NCBI RefSeq assembly: GCF_023973145.1
Contig: NZ_CP099546.1
Location: forward strand, 3,286,001-3,350,000
Source: Natronosalvus vescus
GTDB taxonomy: Archaea > Halobacteriota > Halobacteria > Halobacteriales > Natrialbaceae
Length of the DNA stretch: 64,000 nucleotides
Direction: 5' to 3'
Within the stretch, counting starts at the first letter, position 1, and every line of letters starts with the position of its first letter. The notes below the pieces were generated by a model that saw only the letters and a list, made by a program, of their open reading frames with translations, searched no databases and was not told the origin of the DNA. Of this stretch, positions 46,354 to 55,386 are shown in pieces. Position numbers and translations under genes: made by a program.

Positions 46354-47484
46354 ATGGAGTCGTCGTCCGGTGCCGACCTGCTGATCGTCGAAGACAGCCA
46401 CGACGACGCCCAGTTCGTCCAGCGACTGCTGGTCGAACAGCAAACGAACGTCGGTACCCACGACGGGGACACGCACGTCGCGATCGAGACGATCGGCCAC
46501 GCACATACACTGTCCGACGGCCTCGAGCACGTCACCGCAAACCCGCCGGACGTCATTTTACTCGATCTCAACCTCCCCGACAGCCGGGGGATCGACACGG
46601 TTGAGCGGATGATCGCCCACGCACCAACGCTCCCGGTCGTGGTACTGACCGGTCGTAATGACGTCCAGACCGGAGCCAGGGCGATCAGACGCGGTGCACA
46701 GGATTACCTGGTCAAAGGTACCATCACGGGCGAGTTGTTGCTTCGAACACTGCGCTACGCGATCGAACGGGCCGAGAGCAAACGCAAACTTCGCGATCGT
46801 AATCACCGGCTTGCAATGCTCAATCACCTCGTCCAGACCGGCATCAGAGACGACGTGAGCATGATCGTCGGCCGTGGTGATCAGCTGTACGAACACACGA
46901 ACGATGGCGGTGACGCCGTCGTCGATTCGTTGCTCGAGGCCGCCCGACACGCCCTCGAACTCACGGAGACGGCGGCGGAGTTGATCGACGTCCTCTCGAG
47001 GGAGAGCGCACCCGGTACCGTCCCCGTCGATCTGACCGCGGTACTCGAGGCGGAGGTCGAGCGCGTTCGCGAGGAGACCGATCGGACACTCGACATCGAG
47101 CGGCGAGGACGTACCGATTCCGTTCCGGTCACTGGCTCGCCGCTTCTCGGCTCCGTCTGCCGTCAGCTCCTCATGAACGCGGCCGTTCACACCGACCGTG
47201 AACGACCCACCATCATCGTCACCGTCGACGCGACCGACACCGAAGCGATGCTCACGATCGCTGACGACGGAGTGGGTATCTCGGACGTCCAGAAGGAGTT
47301 GCTCACCGACCCCCGGACGCGTCTGGATCGTGGAGCTGGCATGGGCACTGGCCTCTACCTGGTGACTACCGTGCTCGAGGAAATCGGCGGCGACCTGACC
47401 GTCGAGGACAACACGCCACGCGGTACGATCGTTACCGTGACGCTTCCACGCGAACGTCAGGCTCGAGGCGGAACCGACGAGTAA
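46354..47484 (+). CDS. Receiver domain fused to a histidine-kinase ATPase lacking the phospho-His
   Basis: In the 376-residue protein, residues 8-130 are a complete receiver (LIVEDSHDD, VILLDLNLPDSRG, VVLTGRND, DYLVKG). A helical linker and a HATPase domain follow, with N-box QLLMNAAVHT, G1 ADDGVGI and G2 GAGMGTGLYLV. At the dimerisation helix, where haloarchaeal kinases read LNRxLRHxIRND, this one has LNHLVQTGIRDD, so the phosphorylated His is missing. It may bind ATP but not autophosphorylate there. It is divergent from the HxlR-receiver gene across 196 nt, with a TATA-like element near 46327. Confidence 0.88.
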   Translation: MESSSGADLLIVEDSHDDAQFVQRLLVEQQTNVGTHDGDTHVAIETIGHAHTLSDGLEHVTANPPDVILLDLNLPDSRGIDTVERMIAHAPTLPVVVLTGRNDVQTGARAIRRGAQDYLVKGTITGELLLRTLRYAIERAESKRKLRDRNHRLAMLNHLVQTGIRDDVSMIVGRGDQLYEHTNDGGDAVVDSLLEAARHALELTETAAELIDVLSRESAPGTVPVDLTAVLEAEVERVREETDRTLDIERRGRTDSVPVTGSPLLGSVCRQLLMNAAVHTDRERPTIIVTVDATDTEAMLTIADDGVGISDVQKELLTDPRTRLDRGAGMGTGLYLVTTVLEEIGGDLTVEDNTPRGTIVTVTLPRERQARGGTDE

Positions 47485-47577
47485 CTGATCGAGCGTGGCC
47501 CTCGAGAACAGCGAGGACTGGAACGACGCATAGGGACTCCGCAACCACTAAACGCGACTCACCCCAACGAACCCCCA

Positions 47578-49119
47578 ATGAGTGACTGGACCGAAACGTA
47601 CCGCCCGACGACGCTATCGGAGGTACGGGGAAACAACAAGGCCCGCGATCAACTCGAGGAGTGGGCGAAGACGTGGGACGACCACCGGAAAGCAGTCATC
47701 GTCCACGGCAGCCCCGGCATCGGGAAGACCTCGGCAGCCCACGCCCTGGCCAACGACATGGGCTGGCCGGTGATGGAACTCAACGCCAGCGACGACCGCC
47801 AGGCCGACGTCATCAAACGGGTCGCCGGAGAAGCCTCGAAAAGTGGCACGCTCACGGGCGGGAGCGGCGGCCGTCGACTCGTCATCCTCGACGAAGCCGA
47901 CAACTTCCACGGCAACGCCGACTACGGGGGCTCGAGGGAGGTAACCAGAGTGGTGAAATCGGCCGGACAGCCGATCGTCCTCGTCGCCAACGAGTTCTAC
48001 GACATGAGCCAGTCCCTGCGAAAGTTCTGTGAGACGATCGAGTTCCGCGACGTCTCGGCCCGCTCGATCGTCCCGGTGCTTCGGGACATCTGTCGACGAG
48101 AGGGGATCGAGTTCGAGGAAGATGCGCTCCGGACGATCGCGGAGGCGACCAGCGGCGACCTGCGCTCGGCCGTCAACGACCTGCAGGCGGTCGCCGACGG
48201 GGCGTCTCGGCTGACCGTCGACGACGTCGTGACCAGCGAGCGCGACACCACCGAGGGGATCTTCGACTTCCTGGACGCCCTCATCAAGGAGAAAGACGCC
48301 CACGGTGCGCTTTTGGCCGCCTACGACGTCGACGAGACGCCCGACGACTTGCTCAACTGGGTCGAGGACAACGTGCCGAAAGACTACTCGGGCGGCGAAC
48401 TCGCCGACGCCTACGAGTTCATGAGCAACGCCGACCGCTGGCTTGGCCGGGTCCGAGCGACGCAGGACTACTCGTTCTGGCGATACGCGACCGATAACAT
48501 CGCCGCCGGCGTCGCCGCCTCGAGGCGAGAGCCCAAAGGGGGATGGACGCGATACGGGCCACCGAGCTACTGGTCGAAACTAGGCCGAACGCGAGGGAAG
48601 CGCGACCGTCGGGATGCCATCGCCCAGCGCATCGCCGACCGAGAAGGTGCGAGCGTCGCGACCGTCCGCCAGGAGATTCTCCCGTTCCTTTCGGCGATGA
48701 CGCACCTCTGTCGCAACCGCGACCTCACCGTCGCGATGACCGCTGCCTACGACCTCGACGAAAAGGAAGTGTCGTTCATTACGGGAAGCGGGGCCGACAC
48801 GAACAAAGTCGAGTCGGTCGTCGCGGACGCCGCCGAGCGCCGCGCCCAGGAGACGGTCGAACACTCGGGATCGGCTTTTTTCGATGCGCCCGATTCGGAC
48901 GAGACCGACTCGAGCGAAAAAGACGAGTCGACGACAACCGAGACTGCGTCACTCGAGGACACGTTCGATGACGCTCCCTCGAGTGGCGCCACTTCGAGTG
49001 CTGACGGGGACGAATCTGCTGACTCGAGTGCCGACTCCACGGACGAAGCCACCGACGAGGATGGGTCGGCCGAGGAAACCGATGATGACGGGCAGTCGGG
49101 ACTCTCGGACTTCTTCTGA
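47578..49119 (+). CDS. rfcL: Replication factor C large subunit
   Basis: The 513-residue clamp-loader subunit is an AAA+ ATPase with Walker A in VIVHGSPGIGKTSAAHALAN and Walker B in RRLVILDEADNFHGNADYGG. It loads the PCNA clamp onto primed DNA together with the small subunit. A long Asp/Glu/Ser-rich linker (about residues 430-505) ends in QSGLSDFF, a PCNA-interacting peptide. It is monocistronic. Confidence 0.97.
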   Translation: MSDWTETYRPTTLSEVRGNNKARDQLEEWAKTWDDHRKAVIVHGSPGIGKTSAAHALANDMGWPVMELNASDDRQADVIKRVAGEASKSGTLTGGSGGRRLVILDEADNFHGNADYGGSREVTRVVKSAGQPIVLVANEFYDMSQSLRKFCETIEFRDVSARSIVPVLRDICRREGIEFEEDALRTIAEATSGDLRSAVNDLQAVADGASRLTVDDVVTSERDTTEGIFDFLDALIKEKDAHGALLAAYDVDETPDDLLNWVEDNVPKDYSGGELADAYEFMSNADRWLGRVRATQDYSFWRYATDNIAAGVAASRREPKGGWTRYGPPSYWSKLGRTRGKRDRRDAIAQRIADREGASVATVRQEILPFLSAMTHLCRNRDLTVAMTAAYDLDEKEVSFITGSGADTNKVESVVADAAERRAQETVEHSGSAFFDAPDSDETDSSEKDESTTTETASLEDTFDDAPSSGATSSADGDESADSSADSTDEATDEDGSAEETDDDGQSGLSDFF

Positions 49120-49204
49120 TCGGATTCACCGCTCGTCTACTGCGTACGATACCAGCCGCGAACCAGCCCGTCGAACGAGTACACGGTGACGGCTCCGACG
49201 CAGA

Positions 49205-50461
49205 CTACAACAGTTCGCAGGCGTCACTCGCGTCCTGAAACGCCTCGAGGCTGGCCAGTACCTGCCCGCGGGTGTGCGCAGCCGACGGCAAGACCGTGAC
49301 GGTCGTATCTGCGGGGACGGTGTCATCAGAGAGATCGGTTCGGAGGGGCGTCATCGGCGGCTGAACGATCACGCCACGGGCGGCGAGTGCGTCGGTCAGT
49401 TCGTGTGCCTGCTGAATGGTTCCGCACTCGACCGCGAGGATTTGCGAGTCGCCCAGGACATCGTAGCCCATCCCCGCGAGCCCTTCACGGAGGTGGCCGA
49501 CGTTTTCCCACAGCCGTTCGCGCTGGTTCCCGTGTTTCGACAGGTGGAGCGCTTCGCTCGCCGCCGCTGCAGCCATCGGCGTCAACCCCGTCGATTCGAC
49601 GAACGGTGGTGCGCGATTGAGCACCCACTCGATCAGGGCGGTGTCACCGGCGATGTAGCCACCCTGGCTGGCGAGGGCACTCGAGAGCGACCCCATCTGG
49701 ACGTGGACGCGGTCGGCGACGCCTTCGGCCTGGACGATGCCGCCGCCGCGGGCGTACAACCCCGTGGCGTGGGTTTCGTCGACCATCACCCAGGCGCCAA
49801 CGGTTTCGGCGACGTCGCAAATGGCACTCAGTGGCGCAACCGCACCGTCGAGCATGAACGTCGAATCGGTGACGACGAGCCATGACTCCTCGACTGCCTC
49901 GCCACCGTCACTCGTGACCGTCTCCCGTTCGGCCCCGCTGTAGCGGTCGATGGCCGCCCGGAGGTCGTCGGGGTCACAGTGATCGTAGGGAACGACCTCG
50001 GTTCCCGCCAACTGACACCCCTCGAGACTGCTGACGTGGGTGTAGGCGTCGACGAACACCACGTCCGGTTCGAGCGCTCGAATCGTCCCGACGTTCGTCG
50101 CATAGCCCGAGGGGAACGTCAGTGCCCGTTCGGTTCCGAGGGTTTCGGCGAGCAGTCGCTCGAGGTCGTGGTGGAGGATCGTATCGCCGGTCGTGAGTCG
50201 ACTGCCGCCGGCACCGGTGCCGACGGTCGCGGCAGCCTGGCGGGCTGCGTTCTGGACGCGCTGGTCGGCAGTCAACCCGAGGTAGTTCTGTGAGCCGAAG
50301 ATCAGGTGTTCGTCGGCCTCGAGAACCGGGAGCCCACCGTTCGGTGGCTCGGCGCGATAACTCCGGGCGTCGATCCGATCGGTCGGAGCCAGCGAGTGCG
50401 TTCCGTGTACACCGGCCTCGTCGCTGAGTCGCGCCTCGAGATCGAACCCACGGTCTTCCAT
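49205..50461 (-). CDS. BioF-like aminotransferase-fold protein lacking the PLP lysine
   Basis: The 418-residue protein has the fold and motifs of alpha-oxoamine synthases (8-amino-7-oxononanoate synthase, KBL): FGSQNYLGLTADQRVQNAAR, then GSRLTTGDTILHHDLE, and VMVDETHATGLYARGGG. At the Schiff-base position it reads VQMGSLSSALASQGGYIAG, where relatives have SK, so Ser replaces the catalytic Lys. The start is MEDRGFDLEARLS at 50461; the longer frame to 50836 runs through noncoding repeats. No other biotin genes are near. It may be inactive, regulatory or use other chemistry. Confidence 0.85.
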   Translation of the reverse strand: MEDRGFDLEARLSDEAGVHGTHSLAPTDRIDARSYRAEPPNGGLPVLEADEHLIFGSQNYLGLTADQRVQNAARQAAATVGTGAGGSRLTTGDTILHHDLERLLAETLGTERALTFPSGYATNVGTIRALEPDVVFVDAYTHVSSLEGCQLAGTEVVPYDHCDPDDLRAAIDRYSGAERETVTSDGGEAVEESWLVVTDSTFMLDGAVAPLSAICDVAETVGAWVMVDETHATGLYARGGGIVQAEGVADRVHVQMGSLSSALASQGGYIAGDTALIEWVLNRAPPFVESTGLTPMAAAAASEALHLSKHGNQRERLWENVGHLREGLAGMGYDVLGDSQILAVECGTIQQAHELTDALAARGVIVQPPMTPLRTDLSDDTVPADTTVTVLPSAAHTRGQVLASLEAFQDASDACELL

Positions 50462-50809
50462 CTGGTGCAATCCTGTCGGCCGGCAGGTTTGACTCTCACG
50501 GTTCGCGATTGCCACCAGAAACATCCCTTGTGTGGTTGAAAAAGGCGGTTTAACGGCCTTGTTCGCCTTCTCACGAGGATCGGCCGGTGGGCTTGTTTCG
50601 CCACGATTTCGGAAGCAAAACCCCGTCGCAGATTCCCGACCCAGATTCCGGAAGCAGAACCCCAACCCAGATTCCGGAAACAGAACCCCGTCGCAGTTTC
50701 GAATCCGTTTAAGCCGTGGCGTCCGTACCCTCGCCAATGGACTCCTCCCCGGTATCCCAAAAAGCCGGTGAGAACCGAACGGGTGCCACGAGTCGGCGGG
50801 TGAGCGCCG
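50462..50809. other. Intergenic region between divergent genes, containing a repeat
   Basis: About 350 nt lie between the BioF-like gene and the P-type ATPase. Half of it is the 26-bp repeat at 50605-50695. TTTAACGG near 50549 and GTTTAAGC near 50706 are weak TATA-like candidates. Confidence 0.4.
50605..50695. repeat. 26-bp repeat, three copies plus a 13-nt half unit
   Basis: Units of the form GATTCCGGAAGCAGAACCCC with a six-base tail (GTCGCA or AACCCA) lie at 50605-50630, 50644-50669 and 50670-50695. A 13-nt half unit (GATTCCCGACCCA) separates the first two. The array is in the shared upstream region of the BioF-like and P-type ATPase genes. Confidence 0.85.
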
Positions 50810-53449
50810 GTGACTGACCCTCGTGATCGTGATCACGAGCGGACGCTCCCGGGACGGTGTTCGGTGTGTGGCCGTGACCGCACCGATCTAACCCTCACAC
50901 TCGAGGGAACCACTGCGAGCTTTTGTTCGACTGGTTGTCGGAACGTCTGGGACACCGTCGGCCCGATTACGGAGCCAGCGTCGGCCCCACCACGCACGAT
51001 GACCGATCAAGCGTCCGTTTCCGATGGCTCGCCCTTTTCCGATTCCAATACCGATGAGACGCCATCACACGACGTCGACGGCCGCGAGGTAGAAGACGAC
51101 GGCGAGTCGACGACCGAAGACGAGGCGAATGGGTATCGTCGAACCTTCCTCCGGATCGACGGCATGCGTTCGATCACCTGCGAAGCGTTTCTCGAGTCGG
51201 TCGCCCACGACCAACCTGGTGTCGTCGACGCCGAGGCGAGCCACGTGACCGAGTCGATTCGCGTGACGCACGATCCCGCCCAGTGTACCGACGAGGCGCT
51301 CGAAGACGCCCTGAGTACGCTCGGCTACACGGCATACCTTCGGGAGGACGCCGAGGGATCCGGAACAGCGGCGGCCACCGGCGAGACGCGGCGCGCTCGA
51401 GAGATGTCGGGGATTCGCAAGCGGCGGGCGGACGACATGATGGACGTTCGCTACATCCTCGGCGTCGTGTTCGGCTCGTTCCTCCTGTTGCCGTACGTGA
51501 CCATGCTGTACCCGGCGTATCTGGCTCCGTTCCTCCCCAACAGCCCGCTGCACTCGTTCGAGGAACTGTTCACCGACAGTGGCGTCCTCTTTTTACGGGT
51601 CTACTTCGTGCTGACTGGCATCGTCCTTTACATCACCGGAAAGCCGCTGCTCCGGGGGGCGTACATCAGCCTGAAGATGCGTCGGCCAACCGTCGACCTC
51701 CTCGCTGCGGTAACCATCGTGAGCGCGTTCTGTTACAGTACCGTCGCCGCCCTGGTCGGCCATACGCACGTCTACTTCGACCTCGTGATCGTCATCGCCG
51801 CGCTGGTAATGGGGGCACTGCTGTACGAATCCCAGGTCAAACGACGCGCCCTCGACACGCTCACCGCGCTCACGATTTCCCAAGTCGACACGGCTCACCG
51901 GTACGAGGCGGATGGAACAACGACGGAGGTTCCCGTCCACACGCTCGAGCCCGGCGAGACGGTGCTCGTCAAACAGGGCGAACGCATCCCGGTCGACGGC
52001 GTGCTCGAGGAGGGAACCTGCACGGTGGACGAATCGATCATGACCGGCGAGTCCGTACCGATCACGAAATCGGCGGGTGACGACCTCATTGGTGGATCGG
52101 TCGTCACCGGGGGCGCGGCCGTGATCTCGGTCGACGAGCAGGGGGCGAGCAGCATCGATCGGCTGACAGAGACGGTGTGGAACCTCCAGAGTGCGACCCA
52201 CGGCATCCATCGTCGGGTCGACGCCCGTGCCGGTCGCGTCCTCGCCGGCATGGGGGTGCTCACCGTCCTCGTCGCCATCGCCACCCTCCTCCTCGGGGGC
52301 GGCGTCGACGACGCGCTGCTGGCAGCCCTCGCGGTCAGTTTCGTCGCCTCGCCGTGGCTGATCGGCGTCGCGACGCCCCTTTCGATTGCCACCGCCATCG
52401 AGGCCGCGCTCGAGCGGGGTATCGCCGTCTTCGACGCCACCGTGTTCGGCCGCATCGCCGACGTCGACACCGTCGTCTTCGACAAGACGGGTACCCTGAC
52501 CCGCGGCGAGATGACCGTCGTCGACGCGGATGCCCCGTCCGCCGTCCTTTCCGCTGCTGCTGCCCTCGAGCGACGAGCCGCCCATCCCGCGGGCGAGGCG
52601 ATCGTTCGAGCGTTCGGAGACGACGAACGCGAGAGCGAGGGCGAAGGCGAGAAATCGTCGCTCGAACCCGATGGGGGATCCCCGACGTCGCCAACGCAAC
52701 CGACGGACGTTGGTCAGGAGGTCAGCGAGTTCACGAACCACGCGACCGGCGTCGAAGGCGTCGTGGATGGCGCGCGCGTACTCGTGGGCCACCCCGCCCT
52801 CTTCGGCGAACGCGGCTGGGCGACGAGCGAGGAACTCGACGCACGGGCACGGTCGGCCCGCGAGGCAGGCAAACTTCCGATACTCGTCGGGACGGATGGC
52901 GTCGCCGAAGGCGTCGTAGTCGTCGGCGACGAGCCACGAACGGACTGGGAGGAGACGATCACGAGTCTGGGCGAGCGAGGTCTCGAGGTACTGGTCGTTA
53001 CCGGCGACGACGCCGAAGCGACCGCGGCCTTCGACGAGCACCCCCACGTAGCCGAGACGATTGCGGGCGTTTCGCCTGCTGGGAAAGTCGCCGCGATCGA
53101 GCAACTGCGACGGGAGTCCAGCGTCGCGATGATCGGGGACGGGACGAACGATGCCCCGGCCCTGGCGGAAGCCGATCTCGGCATTTCGCTCGGGAGCGGG
53201 ACGGATCTGGCTTCGGACGCCGCCGATCTGGCGATTGCGGAGGACGACCTCGAGGCGATCGAAACGGCGTTCGAAGTGGCGACCGTGGCCGAACGCCGGA
53301 TGCGCCAGAACACGCGGCTGGCGCTGAGCTACAACGTCATCGTCATCCCGTTCGCACTACTCGGCCTGTTGAACCCGCTGGTGACGATGGCAGCGGTTGT
53401 CGTGGCTGCCGGGATGGTTATTATCAACGCGTTCAGGCCGTATCTGTAA
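50810..53449 (+). CDS. Heavy-metal (P1B-type) ATPase with SPW in place of CPC
   Basis: This 879-residue membrane pump has a Cys-rich N-terminus (CSVCGRDRTDLTL, then FCSTGCRN) and a degenerate metal-binding domain (IDGMRSITCEAFLESVA). The catalytic core shows FDKTGTLTRGEM with phosphorylated Asp, the HP motif in ERRAAHPAGEAIV, and GDGTNDAPALAEADLG. The transmembrane metal motif, normally CPC, reads SPW in VASPWLIGVATPLS, so the transported ion is unclear. An extra acidic loop (about residues 605-640) interrupts the nucleotide domain. It starts at a GTG and has a TATA-like element in the repeat region upstream. Confidence 0.92.
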   Translation: MTDPRDRDHERTLPGRCSVCGRDRTDLTLTLEGTTASFCSTGCRNVWDTVGPITEPASAPPRTMTDQASVSDGSPFSDSNTDETPSHDVDGREVEDDGESTTEDEANGYRRTFLRIDGMRSITCEAFLESVAHDQPGVVDAEASHVTESIRVTHDPAQCTDEALEDALSTLGYTAYLREDAEGSGTAAATGETRRAREMSGIRKRRADDMMDVRYILGVVFGSFLLLPYVTMLYPAYLAPFLPNSPLHSFEELFTDSGVLFLRVYFVLTGIVLYITGKPLLRGAYISLKMRRPTVDLLAAVTIVSAFCYSTVAALVGHTHVYFDLVIVIAALVMGALLYESQVKRRALDTLTALTISQVDTAHRYEADGTTTEVPVHTLEPGETVLVKQGERIPVDGVLEEGTCTVDESIMTGESVPITKSAGDDLIGGSVVTGGAAVISVDEQGASSIDRLTETVWNLQSATHGIHRRVDARAGRVLAGMGVLTVLVAIATLLLGGGVDDALLAALAVSFVASPWLIGVATPLSIATAIEAALERGIAVFDATVFGRIADVDTVVFDKTGTLTRGEMTVVDADAPSAVLSAAAALERRAAHPAGEAIVRAFGDDERESEGEGEKSSLEPDGGSPTSPTQPTDVGQEVSEFTNHATGVEGVVDGARVLVGHPALFGERGWATSEELDARARSAREAGKLPILVGTDGVAEGVVVVGDEPRTDWEETITSLGERGLEVLVVTGDDAEATAAFDEHPHVAETIAGVSPAGKVAAIEQLRRESSVAMIGDGTNDAPALAEADLGISLGSGTDLASDAADLAIAEDDLEAIETAFEVATVAERRMRQNTRLALSYNVIVIPFALLGLLNPLVTMAAVVVAAGMVIINAFRPYL

Positions 53450-53699
53450 CCTCATAGCGATTCCTGGAAGTCATGGGGCGTGCAAGCCGTGACGGTAGCG
53501 CGTGCGTGTCTCGACAGTTCAACGAATCATTATCAACCGGCACTCGGAACGCTGTCCTGAATTCTGAGGCATTACCAGTGTGTCGCGCTATGTCGCTCGA
53601 AAAGTATCGCCCACGCGACGGCGGTTAATCACTGTCTGCGTTTGCTCCTCTGCTTGCTGCAGGAACTTTGAGCCACCTACTGCAGGAACTCTGATCGAA

Positions 53700-54065
53700 C
53701 TACTGGACGCACTCTTTGTGATAGGCGTGCTCGAGCCACTCTTCAAGGGAGGGTTGTGTCCAGTAGCGAACGGTCTGGCTGCGAGGATCGTGTTCGATGA
53801 CACCTGCTTCCTCGAGTTTCGGTAGGTGTATGTGGTGGAGTGCCGTCATCAGCTGATGACGACCCTCTGAGGACTCTGAGAGGATCGAGTCGTGGGTAAG
53901 GATGTACTCTGCGATCTCTTCGACAGTCGCCACCCCATTTGGGAGATTGTGGAGGTAGTACAGGGCCTTCCGTCGTCGACGGTCTGCGAGCAGTTCGAAA
54001 ACGAGATCTAGCGATGGCGTCGTACAGCCCGTTCGAGCCGTCGACTCTTTTTCGGTATTATCCAT
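53700..54065 (-). CDS. Winged-helix regulator of the haloarchaeal DUF7344 type
   Basis: The 121-residue protein has a winged-helix domain: SLDLVFELLADRRRRKALYY, TVEEIAEYILTHDSI, then HHIHLPKLEEAGVIEHDPRS and VRYWTQPSLEEWLEHA. This is a common family of small haloarchaeal transcription regulators. The upstream region (54066-54200) is AT-rich, with CCATATATCAACC next to the ATG. The regulated genes are unknown. A 15-nt repeat (CTGCAGGAACTTTGA) occurs twice just after its stop. Confidence 0.88.
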   Translation of the reverse strand: MDNTEKESTARTGCTTPSLDLVFELLADRRRRKALYYLHNLPNGVATVEEIAEYILTHDSILSESSEGRHQLMTALHHIHLPKLEEAGVIEHDPRSQTVRYWTQPSLEEWLEHAYHKECVQ

Positions 54066-54355
54066 ATATCAACCACCTACCATAACGTACCATTCAATTC
54101 CACCGAGGTAACGTTCTATTGGTGAGACATTAGCTGTTACGCCTTGTTGCCGACGATTTCTGTTTAATGTTTCACCATTAATATATGGATAAAATAGTGG
54201 TGGCGAACGATGTATCAGTTCGTCACTGTTATCGAGCGTGCTCAGGAGGCGTTAGAGTTTGTATCCGAACGCAGGGAGGGGGCTATCACCTCTTCGATAC
54301 CGAGGGACAGTTGTGAAACGAACTCGGTGACTCGAATTCGAGCAGTATCGTGTCG
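54066..54355. other. AT-rich intergenic region
   Basis: About 290 nt lie between the winged-helix gene and the DUF2249 gene, both leftward. The part at 54130-54200 (TTTCTGTTTAATGTTTCACC and ATTAATATATGGA) is the most AT-rich in the window and may hold promoters. No gene is recognised. Confidence 0.4.
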
Positions 54356-54589
54356 CTACTCCGATTGCTTCGGAAACTCCGCGACGAACCGTCCCGGTTC
54401 AGGTTGGTCGACGGTGTAGCCATCGGCGTCGAACGTCGGTACTTCGGCCTGGAACTCGTAGAACAACGGCTTTGGCTCGTGATCGTTGATAATCGTCAAC
54501 GACTCGCCAGCCTCGAGTTCGGCGAACGCGTCGTGAATCGTTGGATGTCGGTCGACCGGTGGAATCGAACGGACGTCGAGTGTCGTCAT
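54356..54589 (-). CDS. DUF2249 protein
   Basis: The 77-residue protein begins MTTLDVRSIPPVDRHPTIHD and continues with LEAGESLTIINDHEPKPLFY, the DUF2249 signature with a conserved Asp-His-Glu-Pro. This family of small proteins often occurs with haloarchaeal respiratory or redox genes; its function is unknown. I used the ATG at 54589, since the longer frame adds 43 non-conserved residues. Confidence 0.88.
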   Translation of the reverse strand: MTTLDVRSIPPVDRHPTIHDAFAELEAGESLTIINDHEPKPLFYEFQAEVPTFDADGYTVDQPEPGRFVAEFPKQSE

Positions 54590-54808
54590 GCGAATCGTTG
54601 TTTGTACGGCCCACCCATCGACGTTGCTCCGAATACGTTCGGTCGAAGGGAGTCCGCCGACGAAATGTGAGGAGGTCGCAGATTCAGACCCGAACGCGTT
54701 CGAGAGGCACATCACCACAATACACTCCGGTGTCAGTAGTCCCTGATAGCCGCGATCCCCTGGACGGTTTCAGACCGTTTAACTCGCTCGAGCGCGCCAG
54801 CACCGATA

Positions 54809-55348
54809 ATGGCCAACCAGAACCTCATCGACGCGTTGCGGGCGGCCGACGCCGTTCGCTTCGGCGAGTTCGAACTCTCCCACGGCGGCACCAGCGACTA
54901 CTACGTCGACAAGTACCTCTTCGAGACCGATCCGCGTTGTCTCGAGTTGATCGCCGACGCGTTCGCTGACCGCCTCGAGGCCGACGCGAAACTCGGCGGC
55001 GTCGCCCTCGGTGGCGTCCCCCTCGCGGCGGCCACGAGCGTTGCAGCGGGCGTACCGTACGTCATCGCGCGCAAACAGCGCAAGGACTACGGGACGGCGA
55101 ACCTGATCGAGGGGCGACTCGAGGACGGCGAGGACGTCGTCGTCGTCGAGGACATCGTTACGACGGGGACGAGTCTGGTCGACGCCGTCGAAGCCCTCCG
55201 TGACGCCGGCGCGACTGTCGAGCGAGCCCTGGTCGTCGTCGATCGCCAGGAAGGCGGTCGCGAGAACGTCGAGGCCGCGGGGGTCGAGATGGAGGCGCTG
55301 GTGACTGCAGAGGAGTTGCTAGCCGACCGCGATCGAACTGATGCGTAA
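54809..55348 (+). CDS. pyrE: Orotate phosphoribosyltransferase
   Basis: The 179-residue enzyme attaches orotate to PRPP to make orotidine monophosphate in pyrimidine synthesis. The PRPP-binding motif is [20 protein letters not shown], and other marks are [18 protein letters not shown] and [18 protein letters not shown]. Length matches archaeal PyrE. A TATA-like GTTTAACT about 30 nt before the ATG suggests a leaderless transcript. Confidence 0.96.
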   Translation: MANQNLIDALRAADAVRFGEFELSHGGTSDYYVDKYLFETDPRCLELIADAFADRLEADAKLGGVALGGVPLAAATSVAAGVPYVIARKQRKDYGTANLIEGRLEDGEDVVVVEDIVTTGTSLVDAVEALRDAGATVERALVVVDRQEGGRENVEAAGVEMEALVTAEELLADRDRTDA

Positions 55349-55386
55349 CTCGAGCGAACACTCCGGTGGCGTCGATTGACGCCTCG

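Noticed and set aside
49205..50836. A 543-codon version of the BioF-like gene
   Set aside because: The extra 125 codons translate the 26-bp noncoding repeat and do not resemble the family; the ATG at 50461 fits.
51593..53104. A 503-codon leftward frame opposite the P-type ATPase
   Set aside because: It is a shadow of a gene with intact catalytic motifs on the other strand.
53655..53695. CTGCAGGAAC direct repeat near the winged-helix gene stop
   Set aside because: Only two short copies in a noncoding tail; too little to assign a function.
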